In this document: piece by piece, positions 44,140 to 52,549 of the stretch | Layout of the letters: every line of letters begins with the position of its first letter | Numbering within the stretch: the first letter of the stretch is position 1 | NCBI GenBank assembly: GCA_910584795.1 | Contig: CAJUBZ010000012.1 | Coordinates: 1-64,000 of the forward strand | Source: an uncultured Eubacterium sp. | Lineage (GTDB): Bacteria > Bacillota > Clostridia > Lachnospirales > Lachnospiraceae | Direction: 5' to 3' | Length of the DNA stretch: 64,000 nt | Notes under the pieces: model-generated | Told to the model about the DNA's origin: nothing | The model's input: the letters and a program-made list of their open reading frames with translations, nothing else | Databases searched by the model: none | Translations under genes and position numbers: made by a program

Positions 44140-44448
44140 ATGAAAATGTATTTAATCAGTGACAATGTGGATACTCTTACCGGAATGCGCCTTGCCGGTG
44201 TGGAAGGTGAGATTGCCCACGGTCCAAAGGAAACAAAAACAGCAGTAGAAAAAGTTTTAGAAGATAAAAAACTTGGTATCTTACTGATTACAGAAAAATT
44301 AAGTTTTGAAATTCCTGAAATAATTGATGAAATCAAATTAAACAGAAAACGGCCTCTGGTTGTTGAAATACCAGACCGTCATGGTTCCGGCAGACAGGAA
44401 AACTTTATTACAACATATATAAACGAAGCTATAGGAATTAAACTTTAG
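44140..44448 (+). CDS. ntpG: V-type ATPase central-stalk subunit F
   Basis: A 102-residue protein with the F-subunit fold marks: MKMYLISDNVDTLTGMRLAGVEG at the start, GILLITEKL in the middle, and PLVVEIPDRHGSG near the end. F binds subunit D in the rotating central stalk and modulates activity. In E. hirae nomenclature this subunit is NtpG. AGGAGG precedes the ATG. It lies between the ring and stalk E genes. Confidence 0.9.
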   Translation: MKMYLISDNVDTLTGMRLAGVEGEIAHGPKETKTAVEKVLEDKKLGILLITEKLSFEIPEIIDEIKLNRKRPLVVEIPDRHGSGRQENFITTYINEAIGIKL

Positions 44449-44464
44449 AAAGGATATAGGGACG

Positions 44465-45037
44465 ATGACTATAGAAGAAAAAATGGAAAATTTTCGAAGC
44501 CTCTCTTTGGAAAGTGCCAATAATCAAAGTGCAGAATCTTTATGTAATTATAAAAAATCTTTAGATGAAGAACTGCTTATCCATAAAGAAACTGCCAAAA
44601 AATTGTCAGAAGATTCTAAGCGTGCCAGAATAAATCAAGTCAGAGCAAATGCAAAAAAGAATCTGGCTTCTTCACAAATGACTATTAAAAAACAGCTTAC
44701 ACAGAAACAATCAGAAATTAAATTTAACATATTTGAACTTGTTCGAAACAAGATATCAGAATATCGAAAAACTTCTGAATATATGGAATTACTAAACTCT
44801 CAGATATCTAAAATTTGTAATGATTATAAAGAATTAAATTTTACGATATATATTGATTCGGGTGATTCACATTTATTAAACCCGTTAAAAGAAACGTTTC
44901 ATGTAAATATTCAGGTTTATGAAAAAGATTTCTTAGGCGGCACCAGAACTATTATTCCTGAAAGAAATATACTGATTGATAATTCTTTCAAAACCCGCCT
45001 TGCGGAAGCACAGGAAAATTTTATAGTTACATTGTAG
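44465..45037 (+). CDS. ntpE: V-type ATPase peripheral-stalk subunit E
   Basis: The 190 residues divide into an N-terminal coiled coil (about 1-105) and a C-terminal globular head containing FLGGTRTIIPERNILIDNSFKTRLAEAQE, the typical end of subunit E. It dimerises with the G subunit to form the stator arm that binds the catalytic head. The ATG is preceded by AGGGACG, a weaker site than those of its neighbours, which may limit its translation. Confidence 0.88.
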   Translation: MTIEEKMENFRSLSLESANNQSAESLCNYKKSLDEELLIHKETAKKLSEDSKRARINQVRANAKKNLASSQMTIKKQLTQKQSEIKFNIFELVRNKISEYRKTSEYMELLNSQISKICNDYKELNFTIYIDSGDSHLLNPLKETFHVNIQVYEKDFLGGTRTIIPERNILIDNSFKTRLAEAQENFIVTL

Positions 45038-45048
45038 GAGGCATTTAA

Positions 45049-46815
45049 GTGGAGAAAACAGGAAAAATATATGGAATCAACGGTCCTGTTGTTTACATTA
45101 AAGGAAAAACCGAATTTAAAATGGGCGAAATGGTTTACGTCAGTTCAGAAAAATTAGTTGGTGAAGTCATTAGCTTAACTTCTGAAATGACTACCATTCA
45201 GGTATACGAAGAAACCAGCGGATTAAAACCTGGAGAGTTGGTCTATGGTACTAACAGTGCTATTTTCGTAACACTTGCCCCTGGTATTCTGAATAATATT
45301 TTTGACGGAATAGAAAGGCCATTGAGTGAATTAGAAAAACAGTCAGGAGCATTTATATCCCGTGGTGTCAGTGTTGACTCTCTCGATACTAAAAAAGAAT
45401 GGGATGTACACATCACCGTCAACGTTGGTGACTATGTTTCCGGTGGAACAATAATTGCTGAAACAAAAGAAACCCGTGCTATTATACACAAATCTATGGT
45501 TCCTCCTTACATAAAAGGAACTGTTATAGATGTTGCTGTTGATGGTAAATATACAATTAACGATACAATTGTTACGATACAGAAAGAAGATGGCTCTCAC
45601 ATAGAGCTTTCATTGACGCAGAAATGGCCGATTCGTGAACCAAGACCAATTCATTCAAGATATGGCACAACCAAGCCTCTTGTTACCGGACAAAGAATTA
45701 TGGATACGCTCTTTCCTTTAGCAAAAGGCGGCACTGCTGCTATTCCCGGTGGATTTGGAACTGGAAAAACAATGAACCAACATCAGATTGCCAAATGGGC
45801 TGATGCAGATATTATTATATATATCGGATGTGGAGAACGTGGAAATGAAATGACTCAGGTTTTAGAAGAATTTTCTGAACTAATTGACCCAAAATCAGGA
45901 AACCCTTTGATGGATAGAACAACACTGATTGCCAATACAAGTAACATGCCTGTAGCTGCCCGTGAGGCATCCATTTATACTGGTATTACACTTGCTGAAT
46001 ATTATAGAGATATGGGATATCATGTAGCAATTATGGCTGACTCAACATCCAGATGGGCTGAAGCCCTTCGTGAGTTATCTGGTCGTTTGGAAGAAATGCC
46101 AGCGGAGGAAGGCTTTCCTGCATACCTTGCCAGCCGTCTTTCAGCCTTTTACGAGAGAGCCGGATACATGGAAAACCTCAATGGTACGGAAGGCTCGATT
46201 TCCATCATTGGAGCAGTATCTCCACAGGGTGGTGACTTCTCTGAACCGGTTACACAAAATACAAAACGATTCGTTCGCTGTTTCTGGGGACTTGACAAAT
46301 CTTTAGCTTACGCCAGACATTTTCCTGCAATTCACTGGCTTTCAAGTTACAGCGAATATTTTGATGAACTTTCCAACTGGTACAACACGAATGTAGGACC
46401 TGACTTTGTGTCCTGCAGAACTAAAATTTTAGCATTGTTAAATCAAGAAAGTTCATTAATGGAAATTGTCAAACTGATTGGAAGCGATGTTTTACCAGAT
46501 GACCAGAAACTAACTTTGGAAATTGCCAGAGTAATTCGTCTTGGATTTTTACAGCAGAACGCATTTCACGACCAGGACACTTGTGTTCCATTAAAAAAAC
46601 AGTTATTAATGATGAAAATTATTCTTTATTTATATGATAAAGCATCAAAGCTTATTGACATTGGACTGCCAATGTCTGTTTTAAAAGAAAATAATATCTT
46701 CGAAAAAATTATTTCTATAAAATATGATATTCCAAATGATAAGCTTTACATGTTTGATGACTATAAAGTTGATATTGATAATTTCTATGCTGAAATTATG
46801 GCTGAACATGCATAA
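45049..46815 (+). CDS. ntpA: V-type ATPase catalytic subunit A
   Basis: The 588-residue catalytic subunit shows the Walker A loop GGFGTGKT at 234-241, the A-type insertion before it (the non-homologous region, about 110-185), and CGERGNEMTQVLEEF. ADSTSRWAEALRELSGRLEEMPAEEGFPAY is a hallmark of A subunits. It hydrolyses or makes ATP at the interface with subunit B. The start is GTG, with AGGAGG seven bases upstream; there is no better ATG nearby. Confidence 0.97.
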   Translation: MEKTGKIYGINGPVVYIKGKTEFKMGEMVYVSSEKLVGEVISLTSEMTTIQVYEETSGLKPGELVYGTNSAIFVTLAPGILNNIFDGIERPLSELEKQSGAFISRGVSVDSLDTKKEWDVHITVNVGDYVSGGTIIAETKETRAIIHKSMVPPYIKGTVIDVAVDGKYTINDTIVTIQKEDGSHIELSLTQKWPIREPRPIHSRYGTTKPLVTGQRIMDTLFPLAKGGTAAIPGGFGTGKTMNQHQIAKWADADIIIYIGCGERGNEMTQVLEEFSELIDPKSGNPLMDRTTLIANTSNMPVAAREASIYTGITLAEYYRDMGYHVAIMADSTSRWAEALRELSGRLEEMPAEEGFPAYLASRLSAFYERAGYMENLNGTEGSISIIGAVSPQGGDFSEPVTQNTKRFVRCFWGLDKSLAYARHFPAIHWLSSYSEYFDELSNWYNTNVGPDFVSCRTKILALLNQESSLMEIVKLIGSDVLPDDQKLTLEIARVIRLGFLQQNAFHDQDTCVPLKKQLLMMKIILYLYDKASKLIDIGLPMSVLKENNIFEKIISIKYDIPNDKLYMFDDYKVDIDNFYAEIMAEHA

Positions 46816-46830
46816 GGAGGTGCTTACATT

Positions 46831-48216
46831 ATGGCTATTGAATATTTAGGACTAAGTGAAATTAACGGTCCATTGGTTGCTTTAGAAGGAGTAGAAGACG
46901 CAGCCTTTGATGAAATCGTCGAATTTAAAATGAATGATGGTGAAGAAAAGCGCCTTGGCCGTATTATTGAAATATATCAGGATAAAGCTATTATACAGGT
47001 ATTTGAAGGCTCAGAAGGAATGTCCCTAACTAACACTCATACAAAATTAACCGGGCATCCTATGGAAGTTGCACTCTCTTCCGATATCTTAGGAAGAACT
47101 TTTAATGGTATTGGAAAACCGATTGACGGGCTTCCACCTGTCAGTGGTGAAAAACGTGATGTCAACGGTATGCCTTTAAATCCGGTCAGCCGTGAATACC
47201 CACGTAACTATATTAGAACAGGCATCTCAGCTATTGATGGTCTCACTACACTAATACGTGGACAGAAACTTCCTATTTTCTCCGGAAACGGTCTTCCACA
47301 TGATCAGCTTGCAGCTCAATTGGTAAACCAGTCTTCTTTAGGAGATGACACTGATGAACAGTTTGCCATCGTTTTTGCCGCTATGGGTGTAAAAAATGAC
47401 GTGGCTGATTTTTTCAAAAAATCCTTCGAAGAGTCAGGGGCGTTAGAACATACAGTAATGTTTCTCAATATGGCAAACGATCCTGTCGTAGAGCGTCTGA
47501 TTACACCAAAAGTAGCATTGACTGTTGCAGAATATCTGGCTTATGAAAAAGATATGCATATTCTGGTTATTCTTACTGATATGACAACCTATGCCGAAGC
47601 CATGCGTGAAGTTTCATCGTCGAAAGGTGAAATACCTTCCCGTAAAGGATATCCCGGTTATTTATACAGTGAACTTGCTACAATTTACGAACGTGCAGGA
47701 ATTATTAAAGGTGCAAAAGGTTCGGTAACACAGATTCCAATTCTTACAATGCCAAACGATGATATTACTCACCCGATTCCTGACTTAACCGGATATATTA
47801 CTGAAGGACAGATTACATTAGACCGCTCTCTTAACGGACAGGGTATCTATCCTCCAATTAATGTACTACCGTCTCTTTCCCGTCTTATGAAGGACGGAAT
47901 TGGTGAAGGATTTACAAGAGACGATCATCAGGACATAGCAAACCAGTTGTTTTCCGCTTATGCCAAAGTTGGTGATGCCAGAGCTCTTGCCTCTGTTATC
48001 GGTGAAGATGAATTATCACCGACAGATAAAAAATACCTTGAATTTGGTAAAGCTTTTGAAGCTGAATTTGTAGGTCAGGGGCTTGGTGTAAATAGAAATA
48101 TCATTGAGACACTTAATCTTGGTTGGAAATTGCTTCATATTCTTCCAAAAGAAGAACTTGACCGAATCGATACAAAGATTTTAAATAAATACTATGACGT
48201 GCTAGCAGAAAAATAA
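46831..48216 (+). CDS. ntpB: V-type ATPase regulatory subunit B
   Basis: 461 residues, the nucleotide-binding but non-catalytic subunit that alternates with A in the head. It lacks a Walker A loop (the corresponding position reads FSGNGLPHDQLAAQ) and has ILTDMTTYAEAMREVSSSKGEIPSRKGYPGYLYSELATIYERAG, the conserved B-subunit stretch with the arginine finger. AGGAGG precedes the ATG. Its last codons (YDVLAEK) are encoded by a sequence that is repeated after the stop, within a hairpin element. Confidence 0.97.
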   Translation: MAIEYLGLSEINGPLVALEGVEDAAFDEIVEFKMNDGEEKRLGRIIEIYQDKAIIQVFEGSEGMSLTNTHTKLTGHPMEVALSSDILGRTFNGIGKPIDGLPPVSGEKRDVNGMPLNPVSREYPRNYIRTGISAIDGLTTLIRGQKLPIFSGNGLPHDQLAAQLVNQSSLGDDTDEQFAIVFAAMGVKNDVADFFKKSFEESGALEHTVMFLNMANDPVVERLITPKVALTVAEYLAYEKDMHILVILTDMTTYAEAMREVSSSKGEIPSRKGYPGYLYSELATIYERAGIIKGAKGSVTQIPILTMPNDDITHPIPDLTGYITEGQITLDRSLNGQGIYPPINVLPSLSRLMKDGIGEGFTRDDHQDIANQLFSAYAKVGDARALASVIGEDELSPTDKKYLEFGKAFEAEFVGQGLGVNRNIIETLNLGWKLLHILPKEELDRIDTKILNKYYDVLAEK

Positions 48217-48325
48217 GTACTAGCAAAGTCTTTATTTTTATCTGGCACGTCAGCGAAAAAATATAGAGTGCGAAGCACGGCATCTGCGAAGCAGATGATT
48301 TTTGAGCTGACGTGCTAGCAGAAAA
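48195..48325. repeat. Hairpin element with duplicated ntpB end, between ntpB and ntpD
   Basis: The 18 bases TGACGTGCTAGCAGAAAA occur at 48195-48212, across the end of ntpB, and again at 48308-48325, just before the ntpD ribosome site. Between them CTGGCACGTCAGC (48242-48254) is complementary to both copies, and pairs best with GCTGACGTGCTAG (48306-48318). Inside are GTGC-GAA-GCAC and CATCTGC-GAA-GCAGATG. The mRNA can thus fold in two exclusive ways. It could be a processing or translational control element, or a small palindromic insertion. Confidence 0.65.
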
Positions 48326-48344
48326 TTAATTACGAGGTTTTATT

Positions 48345-48962
48345 ATGAACTTAAATACAGTACCTACCAAAGGAAATCTAATGGCCGCCAAAAGTTCACT
48401 GGCCCTTGCCCGTCAGGGATACGAATTAATGGATAAAAAACGTAACATTCTTATTAGGGAAATTATGAACTTAACAGAAAAAGCAGATGCCATTCAATTA
48501 GAAATAGATAAAACATTTACGGCTGCTTATACCTCCTTAGAGAAAGCAAATATCGAGCTGGGGATTCGAAATGTTGAAACCTTTGCTTTCAATGTAATGC
48601 CTGAAGAAGATATTCATATTAAATCCCGAAGTGTTATGGGTGCAGAAATCCCCTTAGTAAAACATGTGGAAGAGGTTCGAAATCCAGTTTATTCCTTTTA
48701 TGGAACAACAGAATCATTAGATAAAGCAAAAGCCTGCTTTGAAAGAGTTAAGGATTTAACTATCAGACTTTCTATGATAGAAAATGCTGCATATCGTCTT
48801 GCTTATAATATTAAAAAGACACAAAAACGTGCAAATGCTTTGCAGAATATTACCATACCTAATTATGAAGTACTTGTTAAAACCATAGAAAATGCTCTTG
48901 AAGAGAAAGAACGAGAAGAATTTACCAGATTAAAAGTTATAAAATCTAGAGTTCATTTATAA
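48345..48962 (+). CDS. ntpD: V-type ATPase central-stalk subunit D
   Basis: A 205-residue, largely coiled-coil protein that forms the axle of the motor. The start, NTVPTKGNLMAAKSSLALARQGYELMDKKRNILIREIM, is highly conserved in subunit D, and the C-terminal AYNIKKTQKRANALQNITIP is another mark. Its 128-base distance from ntpB, filled by a hairpin element, is the only large gap in the operon. The ATG follows ACGAGG. A terminator follows. Confidence 0.94.
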   Translation: MNLNTVPTKGNLMAAKSSLALARQGYELMDKKRNILIREIMNLTEKADAIQLEIDKTFTAAYTSLEKANIELGIRNVETFAFNVMPEEDIHIKSRSVMGAEIPLVKHVEEVRNPVYSFYGTTESLDKAKACFERVKDLTIRLSMIENAAYRLAYNIKKTQKRANALQNITIPNYEVLVKTIENALEEKEREEFTRLKVIKSRVHL

Positions 48963-48978
48963 TAATATTATTTATACA

Positions 48979-49017
48979 AGCTGTTACCAAATTATTAATT
49001 TGTAACAGCTGCTTTTT
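48979..49017 (+). terminator. Terminator of the V-type ATPase operon
   Basis: AGCTGTTACCAAATT (48979-48993) pairs with AATTTGTAACAGCT (48997-49010), with one bulged base, followed by GCTTTTTT. Confidence 0.85.
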
Positions 49018-49024
49018 TACACTG

Positions 49025-49053
49025 TTGATTTTTTATTTTGTTTTTAGTAAAAT
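49025..49053 (+). promoter_or_regulatory. Promoter of the carboxypeptidase gene
   Basis: TTGATT (49025-49030), a 17-base spacer and TAAAAT (49048-49053). The start would be near 49060, 29 bases before the ATG. Confidence 0.65.
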
Positions 49054-49088
49054 AATATGAGACATATTTTTTAAAGAAGAGGATTAAT

Positions 49089-50474
49089 ATGAAGAAATTT
49101 ATAACATATATTGTTTCTTTTGTGATGATTGTTTCTATTATAGGACAAACCACAAATATATATAACACAACGATTTATGCCGATACAAAACCTGATTTTC
49201 CTAAAGCACCCGATATTGTAGGAAAATCGGCTATATTAATTGAACCGACTACCGGCACAATTTTATATGAGAAAGAACCTCATAAAAAAATGTATCCGGC
49301 AAGTATAACCAAAATATTAACTGCACTACTTACATTAGAAAACTGCAAGATGAACGAGGAAATTGTTTACTCAAAAAAAAATATTGAAAGTTTAACTTGG
49401 GAAGATTCTAACATTGAATGTAAAGTGGGTGAAAAAATGACTGTAAAAGATGGTCTTTACGCATTAATGCTTGCATCAGCCAATGAAACTGCAACAGCAT
49501 TGGCTGAACATATCTCAGGAAGCACTGAAAACTTCACCCAACTCATGAATGACCGGGCAAAACAGGCAGGTGCCAAAAACACACATTTTGTAAATGCAAA
49601 TGGACTTCATGATGATAACCACTATGTCACTGCATATGATATGGCAATGATTATGACAGATGCCATCCAATATCCTGCTTTTTTAGATGTTATTCACTCA
49701 ACAGAATACACCATACCTGCCAACAATAAAAGAAAAAAACCTTACCCCTCTGTTCAAAGACATATGATGATACATCCTACAAGCCAATACTATGATGCAG
49801 ATGTTATCGGAGGTAAGACAGGATATACTGATCAGGCAGGAAAATGTCTTGTTACTTATGCAAAACGTGGGAATATTTCTCTCATCTCTGTTGTTCTAAA
49901 ATCAGATGGAGATTTAGTTTTTGATGATACAAGAAAATTATTAGATTATGGTTTTGACAACTTTCAATTTGTAAATGTATTTGAAAATGATACTAGATTT
50001 AAAACAAATTCATTGGATACTCTTGTATCACCATTTTCAACAACAAATAAAATAATCTCTGTTGACAAAGATGCTTCAATCATCATTCCTAATAATGTGT
50101 CAATTACTGATTTAAAAACAGAAGTATCTTTCCACTTAACAGATGATTCTTTTGCTACCATTACTTATAAATATGGAAATCATATTATGGGATCAGCAAA
50201 AATGAAATATGTTAACTCTGGTTCAGATTTTGAAAAAGAAGAATCTACTACAAGAGAAACTTTAATACAAAATAAAGAAACATCAACAAAAATAGCTGAA
50301 ACAACACATGCAACAACAAAAAATACAAGTAAAGAGGGAAATTTTTCTCATTTATTCACAATTATTATTATAATATTTGTTGTTATCATCATTGTTTCGA
50401 TTCTAACAGCTATTCTAATACATCGTAGAAATCTTAACAAAATACGAGCCATGAAAAGACGACGCAATCGCTAA
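49089..50474 (+). CDS. D-alanyl-D-alanine carboxypeptidase (PBP5/DacF type)
   Basis: A 461-residue S11 peptidase that trims the terminal D-Ala from peptidoglycan stem peptides and so controls cross-linking. A signal peptide (about 1-31) is followed by the three active-site motifs: SITK at 72-75, SAN at 130-132 and KTG at 243-245. After the catalytic domain come a beta region, a Thr-rich linker and a C-terminal membrane helix (about 420-445) with a basic tail, which replaces the amphipathic anchor usual for PBP5. A dead recombinase homologue follows 21 bases downstream in the same unit. Confidence 0.93.
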   Translation: MKKFITYIVSFVMIVSIIGQTTNIYNTTIYADTKPDFPKAPDIVGKSAILIEPTTGTILYEKEPHKKMYPASITKILTALLTLENCKMNEEIVYSKKNIESLTWEDSNIECKVGEKMTVKDGLYALMLASANETATALAEHISGSTENFTQLMNDRAKQAGAKNTHFVNANGLHDDNHYVTAYDMAMIMTDAIQYPAFLDVIHSTEYTIPANNKRKKPYPSVQRHMMIHPTSQYYDADVIGGKTGYTDQAGKCLVTYAKRGNISLISVVLKSDGDLVFDDTRKLLDYGFDNFQFVNVFENDTRFKTNSLDTLVSPFSTTNKIISVDKDASIIIPNNVSITDLKTEVSFHLTDDSFATITYKYGNHIMGSAKMKYVNSGSDFEKEESTTRETLIQNKETSTKIAETTHATTKNTSKEGNFSHLFTIIIIIFVVIIIVSILTAILIHRRNLNKIRAMKRRRNR

Positions 50475-50495
50475 TTAAAATTAGGAGGTATTAAT

Positions 50496-51233
50496 ATGAA
50501 TTGGGTTGCACCTATTAAAGATGAAAAAACTTTACAATTATTCGGGGAAACATTAAAGGAAGTTGATTACAAATACTACATTATGTTTGAACTTGGTGTC
50601 GGTACCGGACTTCAACTTCAGGATATTCTAGCTTTTAAGAATAAAGATGTTACGGACAAAAAAGAAATTACTGTAGAAATTGGAACCAAAAACATAAAAA
50701 ATACGTTTACAATTCCAAAAGATTTACAACAAACCATTAATGAATTTACAAAGGGAAAAGATCCTGAAGCCTATCTGATCCTTGGACACAATACTTCTAA
50801 TAAACCTGTTTCAAGAGAACAGGCTTACAGAGTTCTTCGTGCAGCAGGACATAAAATTGGACTTAGTTCTATCGGTGCTCAGACAATGCGAAAAACTTTT
50901 GCATGGAAATATTATAAAGAAACAGGAGACATTTATTATCTTCAAAACTTATTTAACCATGCATCACCTTCAATTACATATCGTTTTATTGGAGAAAAAC
51001 CAAACATGGAAGTCGTTCTTAAGAAAATGACTCCTCAAGAGAATGAACGAAGCCGATATCTTCTTTATCTGAATGGAAGTGGGAAAAAAAGATTAAATAA
51101 TATTATTAATACACTTGAAGATATTAAGGATAATTTTGATAATCCTGCAAACAACGATTCTTTCTATGGAAAAGTTGACTGCCTTTTAGAGGAATTAGAT
51201 GCCCTCATTAAAAACTATAAAGATACTAAATAA
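50496..51233 (+). CDS. Tyrosine recombinase homologue lacking catalytic residues
   Basis: The 245-residue protein matches the catalytic domain of small phage/ICE tyrosine recombinases: YIMFELGVGTGLQLQDIL, SREQAYRVLRAAG, QTMRKTF and LFNHASPSITYRFIG. Active relatives have TGLR, HTLRKTF and NHSSPSxTLRYIG. Here the first Arg is Gln40, the first His is Gln129 and the nucleophilic Tyr is Phe164, while Arg132, Lys133 and His155 remain. It cannot make the phosphotyrosine link, so it is probably a DNA-binding or regulatory derivative. There is no N-terminal arm-binding domain, and a helical C-terminal extension of about 65 residues. AGGAGG precedes the ATG; it is probably co-transcribed with the carboxypeptidase gene. 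Confidence 0.78.
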   Translation: MNWVAPIKDEKTLQLFGETLKEVDYKYYIMFELGVGTGLQLQDILAFKNKDVTDKKEITVEIGTKNIKNTFTIPKDLQQTINEFTKGKDPEAYLILGHNTSNKPVSREQAYRVLRAAGHKIGLSSIGAQTMRKTFAWKYYKETGDIYYLQNLFNHASPSITYRFIGEKPNMEVVLKKMTPQENERSRYLLYLNGSGKKRLNNIINTLEDIKDNFDNPANNDSFYGKVDCLLEELDALIKNYKDTK

Positions 51234-51254
51234 ATTTGAAATCTATGTTTTCAA

Positions 51255-51294
51255 AAAAAGAGCTGCTAATCTTTTGCGATTTGCAGCTCTTTTT
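51255..51294. terminator. Bidirectional terminator
   Basis: AAAAAGAGCTGC (51255-51266) and GCAGCTCTTTTT (51283-51294) form a perfect 12-base stem with a 16-base loop between convergent genes. Confidence 0.85.
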
Positions 51295-51295
51295 A

Positions 51296-52345
51296 TTAAT
51301 CGTCGTCATCTTCATCCTCTTCATTATCTTCCCAAATCTCTTCCACAACGATTTCTTTTTCAAGAGACCTTTGTCTTCTTTCACGTCTCTTTTCTCGAAT
51401 GTTTTCTTGCTTTTCATGAATAGATTCTGCTCCCTCTTCATCTGTAGACTTCATAATCTTGATTGCATAAAAACATTCCTCTTCTAATTTTTTTATTCTT
51501 ATCTTTCCTCTGACATATCCATGTTCCTGACATTTTCCCAGACAATAATATGTCTTTCCACTGTCGGAAAACCAATCGATGATTATCTCTAGTTGTTTAT
51601 CACACTGGTTGCAAAGCATAGAGCTGACATCCATATCTTCAAACAATTCTTCACGTTCAAAAAACTCTCTTGTAACTAACTTTGTATATTGATCAAACCT
51701 GACAAAAATCTCTTCTTCCTTTAGTCTAGGTGGATAAAAAGTATCTATAGATAATCTTCCCTTATACTTTTCAAAATCCATAACCTGCATAACTTTTGCA
51801 GTGTAATAGGCGTCGCTTAATGCCCTATGAAACTCTCCATCTTCCGGAATTTCTAAATACTCCACCGCACTCATAAGTGTTCTCTTCATATGACCATCAT
51901 CATATCGCAAACTAAACATCTTCTGCAAATCCACATAAAACAATGGAAATTCCAAAATACGCTCCAGTTTGTAATGTCGCATATTCTTCTGCAGCTCAGT
52001 TAAATCCATTGACCCCCAGGTACAGAACATATAATCATCTCCACACCATTCTAAAAACTCTACTATCGCTCTTTTAAAATCCATTCCATGACTTAACTCT
52101 TCATTTGTAAAATGGGTAATCTCCTGAATTTTATAATGAAGCTTCTTATAGACCCTTGGGCGAATAACCTGCTGATAACAATCTAATATCTGTCGCTCCT
52201 CACTTACTCTTACCGCACCAATTTCAATAATTTCAAAAGGAATATCCGGATGATGATTACTTTTTCCATAAGGATTTTGATTCCACTCCAAATCCATTAC
52301 AATATAATCCATCTCTTCTCTCCATATTAAATTTTCAAATTGCAT
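51296..52345 (-). CDS. DEDD-type 3'-5' exonuclease with acidic tail
   Basis: The N-terminal 180 residues are a DnaQ-like exonuclease domain: VMDLEWN with Asp18 and Glu20, FCTWGSMDL with the second Asp, and FHRALSDAYYTAKV with the catalytic His and last Asp. About 240-290 holds a Cys pair and a second Cys set (CNQCDKQ...YYCLGKCQEHG) that may bind zinc. The protein ends with basic and then strongly acidic residues (EDNEEDEDDDD). It likely degrades single-stranded DNA or RNA. ATG 52345 has GGAG six bases upstream, while ATG 52312 (MDYIVMDLEWN) also has a good site, so the start is uncertain. The frame overlaps neither neighbour. Confidence 0.82.
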   Translation of the reverse strand: MQFENLIWREEMDYIVMDLEWNQNPYGKSNHHPDIPFEIIEIGAVRVSEERQILDCYQQVIRPRVYKKLHYKIQEITHFTNEELSHGMDFKRAIVEFLEWCGDDYMFCTWGSMDLTELQKNMRHYKLERILEFPLFYVDLQKMFSLRYDDGHMKRTLMSAVEYLEIPEDGEFHRALSDAYYTAKVMQVMDFEKYKGRLSIDTFYPPRLKEEEIFVRFDQYTKLVTREFFEREELFEDMDVSSMLCNQCDKQLEIIIDWFSDSGKTYYCLGKCQEHGYVRGKIRIKKLEEECFYAIKIMKSTDEEGAESIHEKQENIREKRRERRQRSLEKEIVVEEIWEDNEEDEDDDD

Positions 52346-52373
52346 CACTCACTCCGTGATTAATGACAATAAA

Positions 52374-52447
52374 CGCATCTGACTGGAGTCGAACCAGCGA
52401 CCTACCGCTTAGGAGGCGGTTGCTCTATCCTACTGAGCTACAGATGC
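52374..52447 (-). tRNA. tRNA-Arg (CCT)
   Basis: On the minus strand: acceptor GCATCTG/CAGATGC, D-arm TAGCTCAGTAGGATAGAGC, anticodon stem ACCGC/GCGGT with loop CTCCTAA (anticodon CCT), variable AGGTC, T-arm GCTGG-TTCGACT-CCAGT. Discriminator G, CCA not encoded. It reads AGG codons and lies downstream of serS in the same direction. Confidence 0.94.
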
Positions 52448-52456
52448 CTATTCATA

Positions 52457-52490
52457 ATATTACGGCAAAGAATTATCTTTACCGCAATAT
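52457..52490 (-). terminator. Hairpin between serS and tRNA-Arg
   Basis: ATATTACGGCAAAGA (52457-52471) and TCTTTACCGCAATAT (52476-52490) form a 15-pair stem that is complete, with two G-U pairs, only in the minus-strand transcript. There is no T-run, so processing between serS mRNA and the tRNA is as likely as termination. Confidence 0.45.
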
Positions 52491-52549
52491 CAATATACTA
52501 TATATAATTCTATTATACCAGATAATTGTCATACTACCAACTATCAACT

